Shown: one piece after another, positions 5,834-11,021 of the stretch
How the letters are laid out: each line of letters starts with the position of its first letter
Numbering within the stretch: position 1 is the stretch's first letter
DNA from: Chloroflexota bacterium
GTDB taxonomy: Bacteria; Chloroflexota; Dehalococcoidia; RBG-13-53-26
DNA length: 11,021 nt
NCBI GenBank assembly: GCA_030616195.1
Contig: JAUWXW010000027.1
Coordinates: forward strand, 1-11,021
Direction of reading: 5' to 3'
The notes under the pieces: model-generated
Databases searched by the model: none
What the model saw: only the letters and a program-made list of their open reading frames with translations
What the model was told of the DNA's origin: nothing
Position numbers and translations under genes: made by a program

Positions 5834-7096
5834 CTAGCTTCCCGCTGTGGGCCTACCACGGATAACTCCAGACGTCCGAGACTGTACACCCTGCCATAGA
5901 CGGTACAACTGGGAGGTGAGACTCTCTAGGCCGCCGCCCTCGCTAGCACCCCCCCCGCCAAACGGTTCCGTTTTCTCTCTCCAGACCAAAAGTCCTACGG
6001 CAGCGGCATAGGCAGGGTCGGCCAAATCATCAGCACCTTCAGGTAAATTCCTAGGTACTCCAACTCGTGCTTGCAGGCCAAGCTCATCTTCAACAAACTG
6101 CTTCATGCCGGGCAATTTAGCCGTACCACCGGTTAGAACCAGGAACTTCGGTAGTTGCCCTACTTCCGGTGGCCTAGACAGAATCATCCTCAGGATTTCC
6201 TCAACCCTGGCTCTGATCATGTAGGTCAACTCCTCAGGCGTAGTCTTGTACTTCTCGATTACCTCCATTCTACTAGCGTCAACCCTCTCTGGATACAGCC
6301 CTCCACCCCCCTTTTTCAACTCCTCAGCCTCACTCAAAGGAATGCTCAGGCCCTGAGCCAAGTCATTGGTAATTTGTGTGCCTCCGACAGCTAAGGCCGC
6401 GGTATGCCAGATACTTCCTTCTCTATATACGGCGATGCCAGTGGTACCTCCACCGATATCAGCCAAGATAACTCCTCTATCCATATCCTCCGGCTCCAAT
6501 ACAGCCAGACCAGAAGCCAGAGGGTTGGCCACAAAATCACCCAACGTGGCCGTCACACCGGCCTCCTTTACGCAATCTAGCAGGTTATCCATGTGAGTCT
6601 TCCCAGCTGCGACGATATGGGCTTCGTAATCCAAACTGTAGGCGCGCATTTTCAGCGGATTCTTTGTGACGTGCACGCGGTCAATACGGTACTGCCTCGG
6701 AACGGTATTGACCTTCACCTGCTTTGCCGGGTCTTGAGGGAAAGGGTAACCTTCCATCTCGTTAACTGCCGCTTTCATGACCGACTCGGTCACCAGCTGC
6801 TCCCTCCGATCCGTAGGTACTGTCACTCTGGGATTAGAACACCTAATATGGCTGCCGCCAAACCCTACCCTAACCCGCACCCCTGTCAGCCCGGCACGGC
6901 TCTCTGCCGCTCCAAGTGACTCCCGAATTGCATCGGTAGCATCACCGATACTAACGATGAGGCCCTTTCGCACCCCTCGAGAGACCACCTCGCCTACTCC
7001 AAGGATCTCGTCAATCCTCCTGTCAGCGACTTTGGCTATTATGGTACAAATCTTACTGCTGCCTATATCGATGCAAGCAACAGTGTCATCCGCCAT
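5834..7096 (-). CDS. ftsA: cell division protein FtsA
   Basis: This is the actin-like ATPase that anchors FtsZ filaments to the membrane and helps recruit the divisome. The 420 residues contain the phosphate-1 loop IDIGSSKICTII (9-20), the FtsA-specific 1C/SHS2 region at roughly 83-165, the phosphate-2 loop ADIGGGTTGIAVY (212-224), and the adenosine loop LVLTGGTAKLPGM (319-331). A Gly-rich linker (380-389) leads to SLTSQLYRLWQGVQSR (392-407), which has the spacing of an amphipathic membrane-targeting helix, though further residues follow it. The ATG at 7096 is preceded by AAGGAGGAGG. It has its own promoter at 7155-7127 and precedes ftsZ by 53 bp. Other dcw genes such as ftsQ or mur genes are absent. 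A run of eight G (coding strand, 5956-5949) lies in the Gly linker. Confidence 0.97.
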   Translation of the reverse strand: MADDTVACIDIGSSKICTIIAKVADRRIDEILGVGEVVSRGVRKGLIVSIGDATDAIRESLGAAESRAGLTGVRVRVGFGGSHIRCSNPRVTVPTDRREQLVTESVMKAAVNEMEGYPFPQDPAKQVKVNTVPRQYRIDRVHVTKNPLKMRAYSLDYEAHIVAAGKTHMDNLLDCVKEAGVTATLGDFVANPLASGLAVLEPEDMDRGVILADIGGGTTGIAVYREGSIWHTAALAVGGTQITNDLAQGLSIPLSEAEELKKGGGGLYPERVDASRMEVIEKYKTTPEELTYMIRARVEEILRMILSRPPEVGQLPKFLVLTGGTAKLPGMKQFVEDELGLQARVGVPRNLPEGADDLADPAYAAAVGLLVWREKTEPFGGGGASEGGGLESLTSQLYRLWQGVQSRTSGVIRGRPTAGS

Positions 7097-7126
7097 TTCC
7101 TCCTCCTTTTCAAAGGATGCTAGCCT

Positions 7127-7155
7127 ATCTTATGCCCAGTGTTCGCCAGGGTCAA
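7127..7155 (-). promoter_or_regulatory. sigma70-like promoter for ftsA-ftsZ
   Basis: On the minus strand TTGACC (7155-7150), a 17-bp spacer, and TAAGAT (7132-7127) give a good promoter. Transcription would start near 7120, leaving a leader of about 24 nt that contains the ftsA ribosome binding site. This means ftsA-ftsZ can be expressed without the PAC2 genes upstream. Confidence 0.6.
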
Positions 7156-7409
7156 TGAATTCCTGTGATGGCGCTGACCACACATAACATCCAGATTTCC
7201 TGTCAACAGCCGACAACATCCAATCAAATCCTATAAGCCGCCTTAGACATTTGAAACAGCTTGGAGACTTCTTTCCATCCAGTATGACCATAACGAAGGA
7301 ACAACCTCCTGCCTCTATACCTCCACATCACAAATGCCATGACCCAACTTAGATTTAAGTGTAGCCTACCATATCATAAATGATAGCACAAGTGGTCAAG
7401 CCCCTCATC
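7156..7409. other. gap between PAC2 pair and ftsA, with a 14-bp palindromic site
   Basis: No gene was seen. At 7372-7385 TATCAT and ATGATA form 6-bp arms around AA, about 25 bp past the PAC2 stop. A weak minus-strand promoter-like pair overlaps it: TTGACC at 7399-7394 with TATGAT at 7378-7373 (15-bp spacer) or TGATAT at 7376-7371 (17-bp spacer). The palindrome could be an operator on that second promoter. No intrinsic terminator for the PAC2 genes was found, so read-through into ftsA is possible. Confidence 0.4.
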
Positions 7410-8243
7410 TCAATCTCTTCTCCTCAGGTACTCTTCGATCTTCGTAGCTAGCCTATCGATTTCCTGTTCAGTTAGACCGAGGTTACTTTCTACCCTTTGG
7501 ATATAACTATCAATTTCAGGAAGATTGCGCCTTAGCTGAGCCATTCTTTCGTTTTGTGCTCTGATATCCTCATCAAGCTCTGCAAAATCAATCCCCAAGT
7601 CAAATCTCCTGTCAAGAAACTCAAGGGTTTTCTTGCAGGCCTGAGAATCTTCGACTGCCGCAAGGTAAAAAGGCACTGCCGCCCAAAGGCTTGTCCCAGC
7701 AATCCTTCTCTTTTTGGCCACCCACAAGAGGAAGGAATTCAAGCTTGTCCTTTGGCCTGGCGGAGTTTCATAGTCCACGCTGCTGGCCAAATCGTACTGA
7801 TGCAATGCTTGCTTCATTTCCGGACAATTGGGTATAGCGAACACTTCTCGAGGAGTAGTATGAGCGCCGAAAGAAAACATCCCACCAACAGTGTACATAT
7901 CCTTCACATTGCAGTAACGTTCAGCTACATCTAAGACCAGGTTCAAGAATTTGTACCACTCAGACCTGGGCACCTCGCTCTTGAGAAGCACCAGATTATT
8001 CCCCTGGCACCAATAGAATTTGCTCTCAGGGAACTGGGCTATATCATCCTCCACCAAAACACCACCCAAGGGGAAGAAGTTTGCCGGTTCAATTTCTCCA
8101 AATTCCTGAGCTCCCAGTTTTCTGCACAAGTAATCGATGACTTTCACACCTAGCCTACCGGCATCCTGGGCCCAACCAACTATAAGAGATGAGCTTTGAA
8201 GTTCCGGCCTGATGTAAATTGTAAAAGGATGTTCTTCAGTCAA
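7410..8243 (-). CDS. PAC2-family protein, divergent second copy
   Basis: The 277-residue protein belongs to the PAC2 (proteasome assembly chaperone 2) family, whose bacterial members have no firmly known role. Recognisable points are LIVGWAQDAGRLGVKVIDYL near residues 20-39, FGEIEPANFF, FSFGAHTTPREVFAIPN, and RTSLNSFLLWVAKKRRIAG. The family's PGxGN glycine motif, intact in the neighbouring copy, is replaced by AQDAG here. The C-terminal ~60 residues are a charged helical tail ending EEYLRRRD. There is no HbYX proteasome-docking ending. The start is TTG at 8243, supported by the Shine-Dalgarno GGGAG inside the end of the upstream gene. Only 2 nt separate it from that gene's stop, so translational coupling is likely and a heteromeric pair is plausible. 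Confidence 0.88.
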   Translation of the reverse strand: MTEEHPFTIYIRPELQSSSLIVGWAQDAGRLGVKVIDYLCRKLGAQEFGEIEPANFFPLGGVLVEDDIAQFPESKFYWCQGNNLVLLKSEVPRSEWYKFLNLVLDVAERYCNVKDMYTVGGMFSFGAHTTPREVFAIPNCPEMKQALHQYDLASSVDYETPPGQRTSLNSFLLWVAKKRRIAGTSLWAAVPFYLAAVEDSQACKKTLEFLDRRFDLGIDFAELDEDIRAQNERMAQLRRNLPEIDSYIQRVESNLGLTEQEIDRLATKIEEYLRRRD

Positions 8244-8245
8244 CT

Positions 8246-9157
8246 CTAGTCTCCCTTAGTTTCTCTCCTAAAGAATTTGTCAACCTCTTCGAGGATCTTC
8301 TTCTTATCGTCTTCGGTTATTGGCCCGGGTTCCACTGGCCTGGCATACGTAACGTATTTCAGCTTCTCAAGCTGTTCTCTTATTTCTGGCGGGAACCTTT
8401 CATATAACTGCTGAATTTCCATCTCACTACGTTCCGCAGCCATGGCAATTTCTTCCATGCCAATGCTGACACCCAGAATCCCAGTCAAAACCTCCAGTAC
8501 CGACTTTGAGGCCTTTGGGTAAGGTAATGAAAGGCCCTGGAGATAAATGGGTATCTCACCCATTACGCAGATGGCTTCCATACCTTTCTTCTTGGCCGCT
8601 CCCAACAGAAGTCCATTTAAGCCGGTAATATTGCCTCGCCCTCCTCTTCCCTCGACATCCGACATCAATATGGTATTCTCACAAGCCCTTACCTCATCAA
8701 TCAAAGTCTCCATATTAGGCACTCCCCAAACTCTCGGCCTCATGGTATGATGGACAGGAGCCACAGCGGCTCCCGAAGTGTAGGCCCTTTGACATCCAAA
8801 CCTCTGAGCTACATCCAAGACAAGGCTAGCCATATGGTAGGCCTTTTGCCCTTCAGCATACGCCCTTCCCAAATCAGTCGGCTGTTCCTCCCCGATGAAG
8901 AATATCAAGTCCCTCTTCTCAGTCTTCTTGAAGTAGAATTTGTTACTGGGGAAGCTTAGACTTTCCAATTCACCATCTCTGATTACAATGCCCTTGGGAT
9001 AGAAGAAATCCCATGGTTCTATCTCTCCGAACTCCTCTGCCACTAGCGCCCTTCTCAGAGTATCAACCGCAATCAGCCCAATGTTCCCAATCCCCGGCCA
9101 GCCAGCTACCAAAACCGGCTTTTCAAGGACAGGCTCTGTATATAGTCTAATTCCCAT
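8246..9157 (-). CDS. PAC2-family protein, canonical first copy
   Basis: The 303-residue protein is a clear PAC2-family member, related to archaeal and bacterial ATP-grasp-like or chaperone-annotated proteins of unknown substrate. It shows VAGWPGIGNIGLIAVDTL (17-34), FGEIEPWDFFYPKG, APVHHTMRPRVWGVPN in the middle, and ITGLNGLLLGAAKKKGMEAI followed by GEIPIYL, then a long helical C-terminus rich in Glu and Lys. It ends RRETKGD, without the HbYX motif of proteasome chaperones. The ATG at 9157 has only a weak ribosome binding site (AAGGGG a few nt upstream). It is the first gene of a two-gene unit with the divergent PAC2 gene. No proteasome or other protease gene lies in the window, so the family name should not be read as proof of proteasome function. 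Confidence 0.92.
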   Translation of the reverse strand: MGIRLYTEPVLEKPVLVAGWPGIGNIGLIAVDTLRRALVAEEFGEIEPWDFFYPKGIVIRDGELESLSFPSNKFYFKKTEKRDLIFFIGEEQPTDLGRAYAEGQKAYHMASLVLDVAQRFGCQRAYTSGAAVAPVHHTMRPRVWGVPNMETLIDEVRACENTILMSDVEGRGGRGNITGLNGLLLGAAKKKGMEAICVMGEIPIYLQGLSLPYPKASKSVLEVLTGILGVSIGMEEIAMAAERSEMEIQQLYERFPPEIREQLEKLKYVTYARPVEPGPITEDDKKKILEEVDKFFRRETKGD

Positions 9158-9270
9158 TACCCCTTACCTGCTTCTTCAATCAACTCTCTCAAAGGCAAGT
9201 ACGCTATTGGGGACGATCCCTCCTGTGGACGTGTCCGCAGTTGTGGTGCCAACATCACGCCGTATGCTCT

Positions 9271-9279
9271 ATTTTACCA
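9271..9279 (-). promoter_or_regulatory. weak extended -10 candidate for the PAC2 genes
   Basis: On the minus strand TG-G-TAAAAT (9279-9271) matches an extended -10 element, but no good -35 box lies 17 bp upstream. The leader would be roughly 105 nt. It is the best candidate I found ahead of the PAC2 pair, and only a candidate. Confidence 0.3.
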
Positions 9280-9483
9280 CAACAACTCTACCATAACCTC
9301 CCTTTTCGCACAGCATAGATTTGTTGAGAGGGCGGATGCAAAGGTTCTCGATAGCCTTGTTTGGGGCTAGTAGGGGAGCAGGGTGAAATGAAACCCACCA
9401 CCCCAAATGCACCTTCAAATCGTTGCATGACGCAACTTCAGAGTGACACGCAGGATCATGAAAAAGTCACCAGCGAGCTAGTC
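9280..9483. other. divergent gap with nested inverted repeats
   Basis: This gap lies between the PAC2 promoter region and the tRNA promoter and holds no gene. Perfect 7-bp arms TTTGGGG (9360-9366) and CCCCAAA (9401-9407) enclose a second small stem, GGGT (9381-9384) with ACCC (9393-9396). A separate hairpin GTTGC-ATGAC-GCAAC sits at 9422-9436. None has a T tract, so they are not intrinsic terminators. They could be protein-binding sites upstream of the tRNA promoter or part of an RNA. Confidence 0.4.
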
Positions 9484-9512
9484 TTGACTTGCAAATAAGC
9501 TTTGTTTATACT
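9484..9512 (+). promoter_or_regulatory. strong sigma70 promoter for the tRNA-tuf operon
   Basis: TTGACT (9484-9489), a 17-bp spacer, and TATACT (9507-9512) are close to consensus. The predicted start at about 9519 lies some 6 nt before the first tRNA. It should drive the three tRNAs, tuf and the gene beyond. The bases after the -10 (AGTTGACTAGTCG) are not strongly GC-rich, so a classic stringent discriminator is not evident. Confidence 0.75.
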
Positions 9513-9524
9513 AGTTGACTAGTC

Positions 9525-9597
9525 GCCCGAGTGGCGCAATGGTAGCGCAACCGACTTGTAATCGGTAGGTTAGCGTGTTCGAGTCCCCTCTCGGGCT
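9525..9597 (+). tRNA. tRNA-Thr (anticodon TGT), with mispaired T-stem
   Basis: The acceptor stem GCCCGAG/CTCGGGC (9525-9531, 9590-9596), D stem GCGC/GCGC, and anticodon stem ACCGA/TCGGT with loop CTTGTAA (anticodon 9557-9559) are all perfect, giving Thr for ACA codons. The T loop TTCGAGT is standard, but the T stem reads GCGTG (9573-9577) against CCCCT (9585-9589). That gives two mismatches and one G-T pair. CCA is not encoded. Confidence 0.9.
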
Positions 9598-9601
9598 AAT
9601 C

Positions 9602-9687
9602 GGAGGGGTGGGTGAGTGGTTAATACCAACAGACTGTAAATCTGTCGCCTTTGGGCTACGCAGGTTCGAATCCTGCCCCCTCCACCA
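9602..9687 (+). tRNA. tRNA-Tyr (anticodon GTA), CCA encoded
   Basis: The acceptor stem GGAGGGG/CCCCTCC (9602-9608, 9677-9683), discriminator A and an encoded CCA (9685-9687) frame a class II tRNA with a long variable arm, as bacterial tRNA-Tyr requires. The anticodon stem ACAGA/TCTGT carries the loop CTGTAAA with GTA at 9636-9638. The T arm CAGG-TTCGAAT-CCTG is well paired. It begins 4 nt after the preceding tRNA. It is the only one of the three with genomic CCA. Confidence 0.97.
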
Positions 9688-9699
9688 TAATGAAATAGT

Positions 9700-9772
9700 G
9701 CCCACATAGCTCAGTTGGTAGAGCACGCCCTTGGTAAGGGCGAGGTCACCAGTTCGAATCTGGTTGTGGGCT
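9700..9772 (+). tRNA. tRNA-Thr (anticodon GGT)
   Basis: The acceptor stem GCCCACA/TGTGGGC (9700-9706, 9765-9771), anticodon stem CGCCC/GGGCG with loop TTGGTAA (anticodon 9733-9735), and T arm ACCAG-TTCGAAT-CTGGT are all perfect. It reads ACC/ACU codons. CCA is not encoded. The 3' end lies only 20 nt before the tuf start codon, so its maturation also trims the tuf mRNA leader. Confidence 0.97.
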
Positions 9773-9792
9773 CGTAAAGGAGGAGGCTAGAA

Positions 9793-10992
9793 ATGGCAAA
9801 GAAAAGGTTTGAGCGAGTAAAACCCCACGTGAACGTGGGGACAATCGGGCACGTGGATCACGGAAAGACAACGCTAACTTCGGCCATGACCAAGATTCTG
9901 TCCACAGTAAGCGGCACCGCGTATCGCAGTTTTGACTCTATAGATAATGCCCCTGAAGAGAAGGCAAGAGGACTAACCATTCAAATCGCCCACATAGAGT
10001 ATGAGACTGAAAAGCGCCACTATGCCCATGTGGACTGCCCCGGCCATGCTGATTACATCAAGAACATGATCACCGGCGCCGCCCAGATGGATGGAGCCAT
10101 ATTGGTAGTCAGTGCCCCCGATGGTCCCATGCCTCAGACAAGAGAGCACATCCTGCTGGCCCGCCAGGTAGAAGTGCCCTCCATGGTGGTTGCCTTGAAC
10201 AAAGTGGATGCCATGGACGACCCGGAGCTGCTGGAGCTAGTGGAGTTAGAGCTGAGAGAGTTATTGACCAAATATGGGTTTCCTGGAGATGAGATCCCCA
10301 TAGTGCGAGTTAGTGCTCTCAAGACAGGCGAATGTGGTTGTGGCAAAAGGGATTGTGAAGTCTGTGGCCAGGTGTGGAAGTTAATGGACGCAGTGGACGA
10401 CTATATCCCCACGCCGATACGAGATAGGGACAAGCCGTTCTTAATGCCGGTTGAGGACGTCTTCAGCATCAAGGGACGTGGTACTGTACCCACAGGCAGA
10501 GTGGAGCGGGGCACCATCAAGGGAGGCGATCCAGTGGAGATAGTGGGTTTGGGAGAGACCACCAGCACGGTGGCCATTAGCCTGGAAATGTTCCACAAAA
10601 CCCTTGACGACGCAGAACCTGGGGATGCCGTCGGAATCCTACTGAGAGGTATGGAGCGCGACGCCATCCAGAGGGGGATGGTGATAGCCAAGCCTGGTTC
10701 TGTCAAGCCACATACCAAGGCTGAGGGCCAGGTCTACATATTGACCAAGGAAGAAGGAGGAAGGCATACTCCCTTCTTCAATGGCTATAAGCCCCAGTTT
10801 TTCATCAGAACCACGGATGTTACCGGCTCTATTCATCTCCCTGAGGGAGTAGAGATGGCCATGCCCGGGGATGACGTAAAAATGACTATAGAATTAATCA
10901 CTCCGGTAGCATTGGAGGAGGGACTAAGATTCGCCATTAGAGAGGGTGGCAAAACGGTAGGCGCCGGAGTATTCACCCGCGTAATTGAGTAA
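9793..10992 (+). CDS. tuf: translation elongation factor Tu (EF-Tu), with four-cysteine insert
   Basis: This GTPase delivers aminoacyl-tRNA to the ribosomal A site. The 399 residues carry GHVDHGKT (19-26), the switch I segment EKARGLTI (56-63), DCPGH (81-85) with the catalytic histidine, NKVD (136-139) and SAL (174-176), followed by the two beta-barrel domains, and end at [11 protein letters not shown]. After SAL the sequence has Cys181, 183, 188 and 191 (C-x-C-x4-C-x2-C) in a segment a few residues longer than in E. coli EF-Tu; it could bind a metal. I believe related Chloroflexota proteins have a similar insert but cannot verify it here. Residue 233 is Pro in GRGTVPTGR, where Val is usual. 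The ATG at 9793 has the Shine-Dalgarno AAGGAGGAGG about 6 nt upstream. It is co-transcribed with the three tRNAs before it and a probable rpmG after it. Confidence 0.98.
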   Translation: MAKKRFERVKPHVNVGTIGHVDHGKTTLTSAMTKILSTVSGTAYRSFDSIDNAPEEKARGLTIQIAHIEYETEKRHYAHVDCPGHADYIKNMITGAAQMDGAILVVSAPDGPMPQTREHILLARQVEVPSMVVALNKVDAMDDPELLELVELELRELLTKYGFPGDEIPIVRVSALKTGECGCGKRDCEVCGQVWKLMDAVDDYIPTPIRDRDKPFLMPVEDVFSIKGRGTVPTGRVERGTIKGGDPVEIVGLGETTSTVAISLEMFHKTLDDAEPGDAVGILLRGMERDAIQRGMVIAKPGSVKPHTKAEGQVYILTKEEGGRHTPFFNGYKPQFFIRTTDVTGSIHLPEGVEMAMPGDDVKMTIELITPVALEEGLRFAIREGGKTVGAGVFTRVIE

Positions 10993-11000
10993 TAGAGCGG

Positions 11001-11021
11001 ATGGCAAAGAAAGCCGAGGTT
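11001..11021 (+). CDS. rpmG: probable ribosomal protein L33 (5' end only)
   Basis: Eight bases after the tuf stop an ATG at 11001 opens MAKKAEV and runs to the window edge. The sequence fits the usual start of bacterial L33, and rpmG commonly sits between tuf and the secE-nusG-rplK block, often with tRNA-Trp. Only seven codons are visible and the ribosome binding site (GAGCGG) is weak, so the name depends on gene order more than on sequence. Confidence 0.55.

Noticed and set aside
9511..9726. 71-codon minus-strand frame over the tRNA cluster
   Set aside because: It translates the complement of tRNA genes; such frames are a common false annotation.

Overview
The window reads as ordinary bacterial chromosome at roughly 50% GC. 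The most likely source is a Chloroflexota (Dehalococcoidia-like) genome. The evidence is the cysteine-bearing insert in EF-Tu, a tandem pair of PAC2-family genes, a tRNA-Thr/Tyr/Thr-tuf-rpmG unit, and the general character of the FtsZ and FtsA proteins. The phylum is inferred from protein resemblance only and should be treated as a moderate-confidence guess.

Left part (1-4392): a possible gene start runs off the left edge. It is followed by a small unrecognised minus-strand gene (364-738), a plus-strand sirtuin of the SIRT6-like type (1131-1850) behind two overlapping sigma70-like promoters, and a plus-strand gene (2470-4392) with a near-consensus promoter and a leader of about 230 nt. The last gene is the oddest item in the window. 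Its first ~270 residues look like a HEPN-type helical domain (DUF5677-like), and its last ~350 residues are eleven tandem beta-rich units in an alternating long/short order, with the final unit cut in half by the stop codon.

Middle part (4631-9157), all minus strand: two PAC2-family genes separated by 2 nt and read in the order 9157 to 7410, then a 313-bp gap carrying a good promoter (7155-7127), then ftsA and ftsZ, then an intrinsic terminator. FtsZ forms the division ring and FtsA tethers it to the membrane. The PAC2 genes may share a regulatory region with them but have no established division role.

Right part (9484-11021), plus strand: one strong promoter just ahead of tRNA-Thr(UGU), tRNA-Tyr(GUA), tRNA-Thr(GGU) and tuf, followed by the first seven codons of a probable rpmG (ribosomal protein L33). 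This is the same logic as the E. coli thrU-tyrU-glyT-thrT-tufB operon, where aminoacyl-tRNA carrier and tRNAs are co-transcribed.

No CRISPR array, insertion sequence, integrase or attachment site was seen. The best candidates for something undescribed are the HEPN-like/tandem-repeat protein, the SIRT6-like bacterial sirtuin, the mispaired T-stem of tRNA-Thr(UGU), and the four-cysteine insert in EF-Tu.
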